Part shown: one piece after another, positions 23,582-32,013 of the stretch | Numbering within the stretch: the stretch's first letter is position 1 | Layout: each line of letters starts with the position of its first letter | Assembly (NCBI GenBank): GCA_030148545.1 | Contig: JASBTF010000001.1 | Coordinates: forward strand, 1 to 64,000 | Length of the DNA: 64,000 nucleotides | Source: Pseudomonadota bacterium | Lineage (GTDB): Bacteria; Pseudomonadota; Alphaproteobacteria; UBA2136; JASBTF01 | Direction of reading: 5' to 3' | Position numbers and translations under genes: made by a program | The notes under the pieces: generated by a model | What the model was told of the DNA's origin: nothing | Database searches by the model: none | Seen by the model: the letters and a program-made list of their open reading frames with translations, nothing else

Positions 23582-24010
23582 CTAGCGGAAGTTATCTAGC
23601 TGAACAACCTTGGCTGGTGTGATGCGTCGTGTGTGGGATTTCATTCGCGGGTGGTTGGTACCCAGTGGAATAATTTCACACGGTGGCAATCGGGAAGTAA
23701 ACAGCGCTTCAGCTTCGGCCAGCAATTCGGCTTTCAGTTCGGCCTGTTCTTGGCGTCGCTGTTCATCAGCACGCTCTTGTTCAGCAGCCTCGCGCCAAGC
23801 TTTCAGCTCAACATGGTGCACGTTGAATGGTGCAAACCCAGGTTTCATGCCCAGTGCTTCGCAGTAGGCATCAAAGTAGTCTACTGCTTCGACATAGCTG
23901 TGGCAGCTCCTGCCACCCTGACGCATGCGGTCAACCAGTTCTTGTGCTTCTGCCAGTGCAGTAACACGGCAAGTGGTGTCGATAGTTTCCGACAAAGAGT
24001 ATTTGGCCAT
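23582..24010 (-). CDS. Unrecognised soluble protein (142 aa)
   Basis: GGAGGG sits seven bases ahead of the ATG, and a good promoter lies 50 bases upstream, so expression is likely. The N-terminal half (residues 1-65) is mixed, with Cys14, Cys36 and Cys50 and many Tyr. Residues about 68-102 form a highly charged helix rich in Glu, Gln, Arg and Ala that could be a coiled coil. The tail is basic (HPRMKSHTRRITPAKVV). No family is recognised. Promoter, leader and terminator make it a self-contained unit. Confidence 0.65.
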   Translation of the reverse strand: MAKYSLSETIDTTCRVTALAEAQELVDRMRQGGRSCHSYVEAVDYFDAYCEALGMKPGFAPFNVHHVELKAWREAAEQERADEQRRQEQAELKAELLAEAEALFTSRLPPCEIIPLGTNHPRMKSHTRRITPAKVVQLDNFR

Positions 24011-24062
24011 AACACCCTCCTTTTATTGGGGTGGCGGTGAACGGAATGCGGTTGTACTAATC

Positions 24063-24090
24063 TATATAGGTTGTATTTTATTAGTTACAA
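24063..24090 (-). promoter_or_regulatory. Sigma70-type promoter of the 142-aa gene
   Basis: On the minus strand: -35 TTGTAA (24085-24090), 16 bases, -10 TATATA (24063-24068). The gene starts about 50 bases downstream. Confidence 0.6.
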
Positions 24091-24161
24091 GCATTCAGAT
24101 GCTTATGGTATGCCAAAAATCAGCATTAGATGCCGAAATATGCCGATATACAGCATAGCAT
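24091..24161. promoter_or_regulatory. Cluster of GCAT/ATGC motifs upstream of a promoter
   Basis: Eight GCAT or ATGC tetramers occur in 71 bases, directly upstream of the -35 of the 142-residue gene, in AT-rich DNA. This could be a row of regulator sites or chance; no longer palindrome is shared by all. Confidence 0.3.
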
Positions 24162-24202
24162 ATTTATGTGTTTTTTAAGTGTGGCAAAAAACGCGTAAAC
24201 GC

Positions 24203-25465
24203 TTACTGGTTGGTTACATCCTGTAACAGAGCAATGTATTTTTTGGCTAAACTGCTGTGCAAATAGTGTTTTTTGGCATATTTACGCCCAGATTCGCCCA
24301 TTTTTTTGCAGCGCTTTTCATCGTCAATCAGCAGTTCAACCGTACGTGCCAATTGCTCCGGCTGTTCGGCTGGAATCACCACGCCGCCGCCGCTGGCCTC
24401 AATAATGTCGCCTGCTTCACCAGCTGGAATGGCCGTAATATTGGGCTTACCACTGGCCATAACCTCAAATATCTTCGATGGAATAAAAGCGCCTAAACCT
24501 GGCACGTCACGCAAGGTGGTTAGCGCTAGTTGCGCCATACCATAGTAGTGGTAAATTTCGGCTTTGGGTTTGGGTCCTAGCAGCATAATGTTTGGCATGC
24601 CTTTGGCCATTTTCTCCACGCGTTCATACTCGGCACCTTGGCCTACCAGCAAAAACAAAATATCGTTACGGTGCATCAGCAAACGCGCCGCATCCACAAT
24701 TTGGCCAATCGCTTGAGATTGGCCAAAGTTACCCCAGTACAACACTACTTTGGTAAGTGGGTTAAGTTGTAGTGCATTGCGTGCTTTGTCAACACCACCT
24801 TGGCCATTAGCGCTTTCCTGGTCGGCGTTTTTGTACTCGTCATCGGCTACACCATTGGTGATCACACGTAGCTTATCGGCAGGAATACCACGGCTGGTAA
24901 TATCGCCTACAAAGCTTTGGGTAACGGTAACAATAGCTGCAGCGCGGCGGTAAAGGAATAGCTCCATTTTTTCAAGCAGGCTGTAGATAAATCCTTTTTT
25001 GAGGATGCCCATTTCTACAAAAATACCGGGCCATAAATCGCGTACTTCAAACACAAAAGGTACGCCTTGCGCTTTGGCAATGAGCCACGCACTAATTACA
25101 GGGAAAATGGTGGGTGATGTAGCCACAATGACATCTGGTTTTTCGGCTGCTGGTAAGGCTTTTTTGTTGTGTTTCCAGCAGGTATAGCTAAACGACAGCA
25201 TGGAGAAAAGGCGCTTAATTTTGCCTTTATTACGTGCCGCCATAATGCCATGACGTTTTACGCGTAAACCATCAACTTCTTCCACATAAGGTGTCTCTTT
25301 GCCTTTGTAGGCGTCAAAAATCTCTCCTTTAGGGTGGTTGGGTAGGGCGGTTAACACGGTGACATCATGCCCCATATTTTGCCAATGTTTGGCAATGCCA
25401 TGCCAACGGAACGATGGCGCTGCAATTTCCGGTGTAAAGAGTTGAGAAATAACCCAAATTTTCAT
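24203..25465 (-). CDS. GT4-family glycosyltransferase, WbuB-like
   Basis: The 420-residue protein has the GT-B fold layout. The N-terminal domain begins MKIWVISQLFTPE, with an acceptor-side basic region (GKIKRLFSMLSFSY) and FEVRDLWPG, which is typical of WbuB-type transferases. The C-terminal donor domain has VVLYWGNFGQSQ, LLVGQGAEYERV and IPSKIFEVMASGKP, which carries the conserved donor-binding Glu residues. Its ATG overlaps the stop of the upstream gene by one base (TAATG), so the two are coupled. Together with the heparinase-like gene they form one minus-strand operon for a surface polysaccharide. The sugar and the linkage cannot be told. Confidence 0.88.
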   Translation of the reverse strand: MKIWVISQLFTPEIAAPSFRWHGIAKHWQNMGHDVTVLTALPNHPKGEIFDAYKGKETPYVEEVDGLRVKRHGIMAARNKGKIKRLFSMLSFSYTCWKHNKKALPAAEKPDVIVATSPTIFPVISAWLIAKAQGVPFVFEVRDLWPGIFVEMGILKKGFIYSLLEKMELFLYRRAAAIVTVTQSFVGDITSRGIPADKLRVITNGVADDEYKNADQESANGQGGVDKARNALQLNPLTKVVLYWGNFGQSQAIGQIVDAARLLMHRNDILFLLVGQGAEYERVEKMAKGMPNIMLLGPKPKAEIYHYYGMAQLALTTLRDVPGLGAFIPSKIFEVMASGKPNITAIPAGEAGDIIEASGGGVVIPAEQPEQLARTVELLIDDEKRCKKMGESGRKYAKKHYLHSSLAKKYIALLQDVTNQ

Positions 25466-26685
25466 TAGTTGAGCTCCTCTACAGGCTGTAGCGTTGTGCC
25501 ATCTTCAAAGGTGATTTGTACGGGTTTAACCACAATATTGAGTTGGTCAATTGGTAGCTCAAAAATTTGGCTTTCAGCTTGGCTCAAAGGGTTGATGCTG
25601 AGTGGCCAGCTTTGAGTCATTTCGCTACCAGCAGGGAAAGCTTGGTTGCCAGCTAGGCGATATGTTTTGAGTGATTGACCTGTTGGGCCAAAAAACTCAG
25701 CTTGAGCCACAAAACGTGCAATATTTTGTTCGCTTGTATTGGTGTAGTTGAGTTGTAGCATAACGCCTTTACCTACGCCCCACTTGGATAATCCGCTGGA
25801 TTTATCGGAAACATCAAAGCGGAGTGCTTTATCCATTTTTTCGAATATTGTGGCGTTACGTTGTTCAATAAGGGCGCTATAAGCGGTATTTATTTTGCTC
25901 ATTTGCTCTTTTAAATTGCTAATACCAACAATTTCCCAGCTACCAAGATCATTTTCTATAAGCTGCAGAGGTAGTTTAACAGTTAATCCGCTTAAATCTT
26001 TTCGTTTAAAAACCAATGTGGCTGTGGCTTGTGAGCCTTCACGGCTGGTGGTGCTTAAGCCTTGCCAATCTACGTTGTCTAGCCCACCTGTGAGGTCGAT
26101 GAGTAGGCGCTCAAAAAGGTTTTGTGGGGTACCGCTGCTGAGGTTATCGGTAGGGCCTTGCTGGATAGCAACGCGGAGTGACTCGCCAAGCCCACTTGCT
26201 AGTTCTGGCTGAATGAAGCGGTTAAGACGGTGCTGCAGGCTTTGTTTAAGCTTACTTGGCAGACCGGTAGAGGTGTTGATATTGCCATTAGCTGGGAGTA
26301 CCTGTTGCACTACATTCTTGGTGAGTGCGCTGATATCCACATAGCTTTCAAAGTGTGTGAGATTTTGGTTTTCAATCGCCCATAATGCTTCTTCTACTGT
26401 TGTGGTTGGCGTTTGTTGCTCACCACGCCACCACAGCATGGCAAGTGTGCCTGCTACAATTAATATACCAATTAAAACAAAAAGATATTGGCTAAAAACA
26501 GACTGTTTTTTGGTGCTTGCTGGTGCTTTATTGGTGCCGAGGTCAGCATTTTTAGCTGCGTCGACAACTTCTTTACGTGGCGCAGCTTTAGGGGGTTGTT
26601 TTTTAGCTGGCGCTTTCTTTTTTGTGGTTGTTTTGGCTTTAGGTTTTGATTTAGCAGTTGCTGCAGTAGGTTTTTTGGTGGCCAT
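25465..26685 (-). CDS. Lys-rich single-pass membrane protein (406 aa)
   Basis: Residues 1-60 are an unusually basic, Lys/Ala/Pro/Thr-rich cytoplasmic tail (KSKPKAKTTTKKKAPAKK). One membrane helix follows (about 67-85), then a periplasmic domain of about 320 residues. The start of that domain (VEEALWAIENQNLTHFESYV) slightly resembles DUF2939-type proteins, where a residue count per chain feeds a membrane-linked domain, but this is weak. The C-terminal third is beta-rich. It sits between a heparinase-like enzyme and a glycosyltransferase and overlaps the latter, so a scaffold or export role in polysaccharide assembly is a reasonable guess. Confidence 0.6.
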   Translation of the reverse strand: MATKKPTAATAKSKPKAKTTTKKKAPAKKQPPKAAPRKEVVDAAKNADLGTNKAPASTKKQSVFSQYLFVLIGILIVAGTLAMLWWRGEQQTPTTTVEEALWAIENQNLTHFESYVDISALTKNVVQQVLPANGNINTSTGLPSKLKQSLQHRLNRFIQPELASGLGESLRVAIQQGPTDNLSSGTPQNLFERLLIDLTGGLDNVDWQGLSTTSREGSQATATLVFKRKDLSGLTVKLPLQLIENDLGSWEIVGISNLKEQMSKINTAYSALIEQRNATIFEKMDKALRFDVSDKSSGLSKWGVGKGVMLQLNYTNTSEQNIARFVAQAEFFGPTGQSLKTYRLAGNQAFPAGSEMTQSWPLSINPLSQAESQIFELPIDQLNIVVKPVQITFEDGTTLQPVEELN

Positions 26686-26753
26686 GATTCTATAAAAATT
26701 GGTTGCTGTTGCTGGCAGTGTAGTGAAAAAGCTAGGTGACGTCTAGCTTTTGG

Positions 26754-28454
26754 CTATATTTGCTGGATAGCCCACGGCAGGCGGAGGGTTTCTCCCTCTT
26801 GCCAGCGGGCTTGAATCATCAGTTTTTGAATGCTGGTTTTTTCACCAAATTGTGGGGCGTAAATGGCGGATTTATCCAGCCAGCGCCCTTCTTTTGTGAC
26901 CATGCGCAGGTGGGTTTTTTGGTCTGCTAGGGTGAGAATGACTTCCTGCTCGTTTTTGAGCTGGAATGTAATGCCAGGGGCTAGGTGAAAATGGATGTTC
27001 ACTAACCGTTTTTGTTGTTTTTTATTTTTCAGCTGGAGCTCATCTTCACCACGAATAGTGTGGCCTTCGGTATCTATAAATAGGCGGCGTGTGTGGTGAA
27101 CGCCAATGTGAGCATAGCCATTATGCTCGGCAGTGATGCCAGTGCCATTTTTTTCGGTCAGAACTTCTGCGCTGACTTTGTTTGGGCGGCGGCCGGCACG
27201 GAAAATGCCGAATACTTCAGCGTTATCAATGTCATCTATTGTTACTGTATTGTGGGCATTGGTGCGGCGTAGGGGGAGGCGGAGTTTGTCTTGGTAGGCA
27301 TAGGTACCGCTGTTTACAAATACGCGTTCGCTATTAAGGCTAGCTTCAAAGCTGAGGGTGTCGGCATGGCTATGGCCAACCAACTCGTCGGGGGCGATTT
27401 TACCAGCGTCGAGCAGCATGTGCCATGCGCCACCGGTGATGTGAACAATGCCGCTATCGGCCAAGTGCTGTGGCGTGTGTTCGGGGATGCCTGTGCGTGC
27501 TTGTAGAGCATCTAACTTGGCAATGTTGCCAATGGCGCTATCGTTAAATAGGCTTAGGCCACCATCGGGGTGGCGTAGGGTGGCAAGCACGGTACCCATG
27601 CGCTCTAAGGCATCGTCTAGCTGGGGTGGAATGGGTTGGTTGGCTTTGAGTAGTAGAGCATGGATGTCTAGCAAATCTTCTAACACAATGGCGTGGTAGT
27701 GTGGGCTGCGTTCGTAGTGAGAACCATCGGGCAGAATTTGGATGCTAAGCTGCTCTAGCAGCAGGTTGAGTGCTTCTAGGTATAGTGTTTGGCGGCCGGG
27801 TAGGCACAGGCCAGCATAAACCAGTGCTTTGAGGTTTTTAATAAGGTGGTTGCCGCCCAGATCCCATTCTAGGTTGTCCTCCAGGTGGGTGATTTGGTGT
27901 TGCAAGCTATCCCAAAACAGTTGAACTGTTTCTTGCGGTAAGTCTTTGAGTAAGGTGGGTGCATGGGTGAGCCAAGCAACAATACGTAGTGAAAGCGGGT
28001 ACGGATGCCATACCACACCATGCCAGCGCTTGCCGAATAGGGTTACCCAGTCATCGAGGTATTCTTGGGCCAGGCGCTGGCCTTTTTCATCCTGTGTGAG
28101 CAGGTCTGGCAACCAGTCCCAGTAGTGGAGGTGGAACAACCACAGGTGGCTGGCTTCACGCGGGAGCCAGCGCATTTTTTTGCGCATGTTTAGTGTTTTG
28201 CCAATAAAGCAGAACTCCGTGTTGGCAATTTGTTTGCCATGCTGGGTGTTGGTGGGCCATAGGTTGGCGGGTGTAAGCTGGGCCTCGGTGAGTGGGGTGG
28301 GTGTTTCCCACGTGAGGGGGTATAGCGGTGTGCTGTACCAAAAACTACGTGCTTTGTAGCCGGCCCGTGCCCACAGCTGGTGCATATGCAAGTGCTTTAA
28401 CCAGCGATAGGTTTGCATTGCTTTATGGGCGGTGTTGGTTATGACTTTCAGCAT
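26754..28454 (-). CDS. Heparinase II/III-family protein
   Basis: The 566-residue protein has an N-terminal alpha/alpha-toroid domain rich in Trp and His (residues about 1-330) and a C-terminal beta-sandwich domain of the heparinase II/III type. It carries the family motif GHSHADTLSFEAS near residue 365, then FVNSGTYAYQ and RRTNAHNTVTID. Bacterial members of this group often lie in capsule or O-antigen loci and act on uronic-acid-containing glycans. No signal peptide is evident, which is common in this polysaccharide-locus type. It is first of an operon with the Lys-rich membrane protein and the GT4 transferase. Whether it is a lyase here is not proven. Confidence 0.88.
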   Translation of the reverse strand: MLKVITNTAHKAMQTYRWLKHLHMHQLWARAGYKARSFWYSTPLYPLTWETPTPLTEAQLTPANLWPTNTQHGKQIANTEFCFIGKTLNMRKKMRWLPREASHLWLFHLHYWDWLPDLLTQDEKGQRLAQEYLDDWVTLFGKRWHGVVWHPYPLSLRIVAWLTHAPTLLKDLPQETVQLFWDSLQHQITHLEDNLEWDLGGNHLIKNLKALVYAGLCLPGRQTLYLEALNLLLEQLSIQILPDGSHYERSPHYHAIVLEDLLDIHALLLKANQPIPPQLDDALERMGTVLATLRHPDGGLSLFNDSAIGNIAKLDALQARTGIPEHTPQHLADSGIVHITGGAWHMLLDAGKIAPDELVGHSHADTLSFEASLNSERVFVNSGTYAYQDKLRLPLRRTNAHNTVTIDDIDNAEVFGIFRAGRRPNKVSAEVLTEKNGTGITAEHNGYAHIGVHHTRRLFIDTEGHTIRGEDELQLKNKKQQKRLVNIHFHLAPGITFQLKNEQEVILTLADQKTHLRMVTKEGRWLDKSAIYAPQFGEKTSIQKLMIQARWQEGETLRLPWAIQQI

Positions 28455-28552
28455 ACAATTTCTTGATTTTTATGTGGTGATACTGTACTGAGTAAGTGAG
28501 ATGACGCAACAAATTTTGCGTTTTATGATCCCTTTTTCTATGGAGCTTGATC

Positions 28553-29044
28553 GTGATTCAGCGGGAAAACTTAGTAAAGGCTATTGAGTATAGCTATCAA
28601 CTGGCCGCGTACCGTGTGCCTGTTAACCTGGTGAGTGGGGTTATTAACCCTAGCAACCAGCTACCCTACCAAGACCAACCATTGATTGGCTGTGGTGACC
28701 TACCATACTTTGATGACACCGATTTGTGGCGTTACAACTTGCCTATTGCCGACTGTGATTTGGGCAGCTGGGTGGTTGAGGTCATGTTGTTTGGGCGCTC
28801 TGTCACTCTGGTTTTATGGCATGCACATCACCAAAAGCAAGGTGAGATGATGGTGGAGCGTGTCGACCAAATTCAGTACAACAGTGATGGCTGTGTTGAG
28901 GTGGTAGAGCTACAAAGGCGGACCTTCCTCACACCGGTGCCGGAGCATTATGGCATTATGGTCGCCCAGTTACGCGATGTGATGAGTCGCCACAAAATAT
29001 TGCTGGTTAACGGTGGGCAATACCGTGAAGTTAAAGTGGCATAG
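28553..29044 (+). CDS. Unrecognised soluble protein (163 aa)
   Basis: The GTG at 28553 is preferred because TGGAG lies seven bases ahead of it; a TTG six bases earlier would leave no spacing. The protein is mixed alpha/beta, without signal peptide or membrane helix. It has a short acidic Asp/Tyr-rich stretch (GCGDLPYFDDTDLWRYN), a His cluster (LWHAHHQKQGE) and a beta-strand-rich centre. The His cluster could bind metal, but no family pattern fits. It is divergent from the heparinase-like operon and ends at a bidirectional terminator shared with nhaA. Confidence 0.6.
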   Translation: MIQRENLVKAIEYSYQLAAYRVPVNLVSGVINPSNQLPYQDQPLIGCGDLPYFDDTDLWRYNLPIADCDLGSWVVEVMLFGRSVTLVLWHAHHQKQGEMMVERVDQIQYNSDGCVEVVELQRRTFLTPVPEHYGIMVAQLRDVMSRHKILLVNGGQYREVKVA

Positions 29045-29054
29045 CCGACGAAAG

Positions 29055-29079
29055 AAAGGCCCCTTGAGTGGGGCCTTTA
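29055..29079. terminator. Bidirectional terminator
   Basis: AAAGGCCCC-TTGAGT-GGGGCCTTT stem, with T-rich sequence on the plus side, between converging genes. Confidence 0.85.
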
Positions 29080-29091
29080 CTTTTTACGGCA

Positions 29092-30411
29092 CTACTTTTT
29101 AGCGGGTGCCTTACGCTTGGCCGCCGGTTTTTTGGCAGGTGCCTTTTTTGCCGGCGTTTTTTTAGCGGGCTTAGCCTTTGGCGCTGGTGTGGCTATCGCT
29201 ACCTCTGGCTCTGGCTTTTTGCTACTGAAGTACAAAATGGTTAAACCAGCAATAGTTGAGAACAGGGAGCCAACCAAAATACCTAGTTTAGCTTCGTTCA
29301 GGTATAGTGGGTTATCGCGGAAGCCAAGGCTTGCAATGAACAAGCTCATGGTGAAACCAATACCAGCCATGGCAGATACACCCCAAATTTGGGCCCAGTT
29401 AATACCGGATGGTAGCTTAGCAAAGCCAGCTTTAACAGCCAGCCAAGTGGCACCAAAAATACCAATTTGCTTACCAATAAATAGGCCGGCAATAACGCCT
29501 AGGGTTACGGTGTCCCACATGATTTCCATACTGAGTCCTTCAAAGCTTACACCTGCGTTTGCAAAGGCAAAGATTGGCAGCACCATAAATGCGACAAGGT
29601 AGTGTAGGTCATGCTCTAGTGATTTGAGTAGAGAACGACGCTCCCCTTTGATTTGTAGTGGAATAAATAGAGCGGTTACTACACCGGCTAGGGTAGCGTG
29701 TACGCCAGATTTTAATACGCAGAACCACAGGCAGATACCTAGTACAACATAGATAGAAGCACTGTTAACGCGTAGGCGGTTTACCATGAATAGACCAGCA
29801 ATAAATACGAGGCCCCATAGCAAGGAGTCTACCGCTAGGTTACCGCTGTAGAACAAGGCAATAACAATAATGGCGCCAAGGTCATCAAAAATAGCAACGG
29901 CAAGTAGGAATACTTTAAGTGCTAGTGGTACACGTTTACCAAGGATGGCAAGTAAGCCCACGGCAAAAGCAATGTCGGTTGCCATTGGTACGGCCCAGCC
30001 TGGCATTGCTTCGGGGTTACCTTGGTTTTGGAAAACGTAGATCCCAGCTGGTATCACCATACCACCAAAAGCGGCAATAAGTGGTAGAATTGCTTTTTCA
30101 CGGCTGTTGAGGCTACCTTCCATGAGTTCACGTTTAATCTCCAACCCAACCAGGAAGAAGAAGATTGCCATAAGGCCATCGTTAATCCAGTGGATGAGGT
30201 CTTTATTAACCTCAAATGGGCCAACAGCAACAAGCAGCTTAAGGTCGTGGAAAATATGGTGGTATGTATGGCCAAGCGGTGAGTTGGCAATAACGAGTGC
30301 CAGCAAGGCGCAAATGAGTAGTACAATACCCCCGGCAGCTTCCATTTTTAGAAATTCTTGCAGCATATCTACTGTTTTTTGTGATGCTTCTTGCACTTGT
30401 TTGATGGGCAT
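29092..30411 (-). CDS. nhaA: Na+/H+ antiporter NhaA with basic C-terminal tail
   Basis: NhaA exchanges two protons for one sodium ion across the inner membrane and protects against alkali and salt. About twelve helices are predicted. The ion-binding pair is Asp176-Asp177 in AIFDDLGAI, and the conserved helix motifs MAIFFFLVGLEIKREL and ATDIAFAVG are present. A ribosome-like AAGGAA precedes the ATG. The last 40 residues are not part of the family core. They are a Lys/Pro/Ala tail (repeats of PAKK and APAKK) that would face the cytoplasm. Similar tails occur on S1 and the 25465 protein, so they may be a lineage habit rather than part of transport. Confidence 0.95.
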   Translation of the reverse strand: MPIKQVQEASQKTVDMLQEFLKMEAAGGIVLLICALLALVIANSPLGHTYHHIFHDLKLLVAVGPFEVNKDLIHWINDGLMAIFFFLVGLEIKRELMEGSLNSREKAILPLIAAFGGMVIPAGIYVFQNQGNPEAMPGWAVPMATDIAFAVGLLAILGKRVPLALKVFLLAVAIFDDLGAIIVIALFYSGNLAVDSLLWGLVFIAGLFMVNRLRVNSASIYVVLGICLWFCVLKSGVHATLAGVVTALFIPLQIKGERRSLLKSLEHDLHYLVAFMVLPIFAFANAGVSFEGLSMEIMWDTVTLGVIAGLFIGKQIGIFGATWLAVKAGFAKLPSGINWAQIWGVSAMAGIGFTMSLFIASLGFRDNPLYLNEAKLGILVGSLFSTIAGLTILYFSSKKPEPEVAIATPAPKAKPAKKTPAKKAPAKKPAAKRKAPAKK

Positions 30412-30551
30412 GGGTTTGTTCCTTGGCCTTAATTAAATTTGTTATTGCCTAATATGCTGCCGTGGTTGTGGTTATGGTGCAAATACAAAGCGATAGGTCT
30501 GATAAATTTGCTGGTGGAACAAACGATGCGCTGTGGCGCCAGCAACACAAA

Positions 30552-30573
30552 AGGCCACCCCGAAGGGTGGCCT
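30552..30573 (-). terminator. Terminator of the glycine-zipper lipoprotein gene
   Basis: AGGCCACCC-TTCG-GGGTGGCCT on the minus strand followed by TTTGTG, with a stable UUCG loop. Confidence 0.8.
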
Positions 30574-30598
30574 AATGCTCGAAATTTGCCAGGTGGCG

Positions 30599-31018
30599 TT
30601 AATAGTAACGTTCACCGGTGAGACGTTGAAAGAATGTGAGTAAGCCAGAGTCGACCTGGATGCGTTGCCCGTTTGACAGAGTGCGGTGACCGTACCAACT
30701 CCTGTTGTTGTAGTAAACAAACGAGCCGTCTGAACAATGATAGCCAGATTGGTGGCCGGCCATTAAGGTGCACTGCCGACCATCGGCGTGTACCTCCTGT
30801 GGCAGGCGTTGCTGTTGGCCGTAGGCATTTTCTACATAATGGCCAGCATAAGCACCGAGGCCTGCACCAACTGCAGCACAAAGGTTGCGGTTTTCATCGC
30901 ACTGATTGGCCCCGATAGCAGCACCAAGGGCGCCACCAAGAGCAGGACCCATACCAGTGGTTTGGCAGGCGGAGAGAGAGAGTGCTGCCATAGCAGCGAG
31001 TGTGAGATTGCGGAACAT
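30599..31018 (-). CDS. Glycine-zipper lipoprotein, second copy type
   Basis: The ATG at 31018 is chosen: GGAGG lies six bases ahead of it and it begins a clean lipoprotein signal with lipobox LSAC (Cys18). The glycine-rich segment (MGPALGGALGAAIGANQ and VGAGLGAYAGHYVE) resembles glycine-zipper 2TM lipoproteins, with two Cys between the halves (QCDENRNLC). The C-terminal part is Tyr-rich and ends with an SH3-like strand pattern. It shares general layout with the lipoprotein at 10861 but little sequence. Outer-membrane location is likely; the function is unknown. It stands alone with its own terminator. Confidence 0.75.
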   Translation of the reverse strand: MFRNLTLAAMAALSLSACQTTGMGPALGGALGAAIGANQCDENRNLCAAVGAGLGAYAGHYVENAYGQQQRLPQEVHADGRQCTLMAGHQSGYHCSDGSFVYYNNRSWYGHRTLSNGQRIQVDSGLLTFFQRLTGERYY

Positions 31019-31219
31019 GATAACCTCCGTTCCGTTGTCGCTCACTTAATAAAATGAGCGAAGAAAAAGAATATGCCACTGAGCTTGGCTTAGGGCGGGT
31101 GTTCCGTTTTATAGCCCGGCGGCTTTATTGCTGTGTACAATATAGGGTGGTGCAGAAGAATTTCAACCCCTATTTTGATAAAGCACCTTCAGCCAAGCTG
31201 AACAAGGGTGTGGGGTGGG

Positions 31220-31951
31220 CTAACTTTTCAGTAAACGCTCTACGGTGAGGGCGAGAACGGGGGCAAAAAAGTCGAGGAAGGCGCTGCCTTGGCCAGCATA
31301 AAAGCGATTGTTGCTGTTAGCACCAAGCACCAATACACCAAATGGTTGGGCGGTGTTTTTGGTGGTGAGCGGTAGCAGAGCTTCGCTTTGTACATCCTCA
31401 ATTTGTTTGCCGTGAAGCGATTTATCGGCATCTTCTCCACGTAAGCTGCGTTGGCGCACGTTGTTTTCGGTGCCAAACAGCTCTTGCAACTGGGCGGGTG
31501 CAATGGTGTTGGTTTTGGTTGTGCTTACCTCGGTACTGAGTAATAAACGCACACTAAATAGGCCAAACTGATTAGTAAGGCGCTGGGTAAGGGTTTTGCG
31601 TAGCTGAGTGAGGCTGCTGATTTGCAGAACTTCTAGCACAAGCTCGTTAATGGCGGTGGCGCTGGTGTCGTTCTGTTGGGCATTGCCCAGTAGTTGACGG
31701 TTTTGTTGCTGCACACGGCTTAACTTTTGTTGTAGCTTGGTGAGCTGAAACCCCTGCAGGTTGGCCACATTATCGGCATGCATGGCATTAGGTAGTTGCA
31801 GGTGTGGAATCACCTCTGGGTGCTGGGCCAGAAAATCTGGATTATCCAGCAGGTACTGCCCGACCTGTGCTGCGGTAACTCCACTGGGCGGTGTGGATGT
31901 CAGCGACGGGGTCGACGGGGCGCGTCGGTTACTTTGGGCAGTAGTACTCAT
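31220..31951 (-). CDS. DUF484 family protein
   Basis: The ATG at 31951 (MSTTAQSNRR) is used; an upstream TTG would overlap the priA side. After a disordered, Ser/Thr/Pro-rich head comes the DUF484 opening pattern (VGQYLLDNPDFLAQHPEVIPHLQLP). A coiled coil rich in Gln and Lys follows (about residues 65-105) and then a GAF-like domain (about 110-240). DUF484 genes often neighbour xerC or priA in proteobacteria, and here the gene is divergent from priA. The molecular role of the family is not known to me. The GAF-like half suggests ligand or partner binding. Confidence 0.85.
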   Translation of the reverse strand: MSTTAQSNRRAPSTPSLTSTPPSGVTAAQVGQYLLDNPDFLAQHPEVIPHLQLPNAMHADNVANLQGFQLTKLQQKLSRVQQQNRQLLGNAQQNDTSATAINELVLEVLQISSLTQLRKTLTQRLTNQFGLFSVRLLLSTEVSTTKTNTIAPAQLQELFGTENNVRQRSLRGEDADKSLHGKQIEDVQSEALLPLTTKNTAQPFGVLVLGANSNNRFYAGQGSAFLDFFAPVLALTVERLLKS

Positions 31952-32013
31952 AGGCCGAAGTGTGCCATGATGCCGCGCAGGCGACAACGCAAAAAACGGA
32001 AATTTGTATCAAA

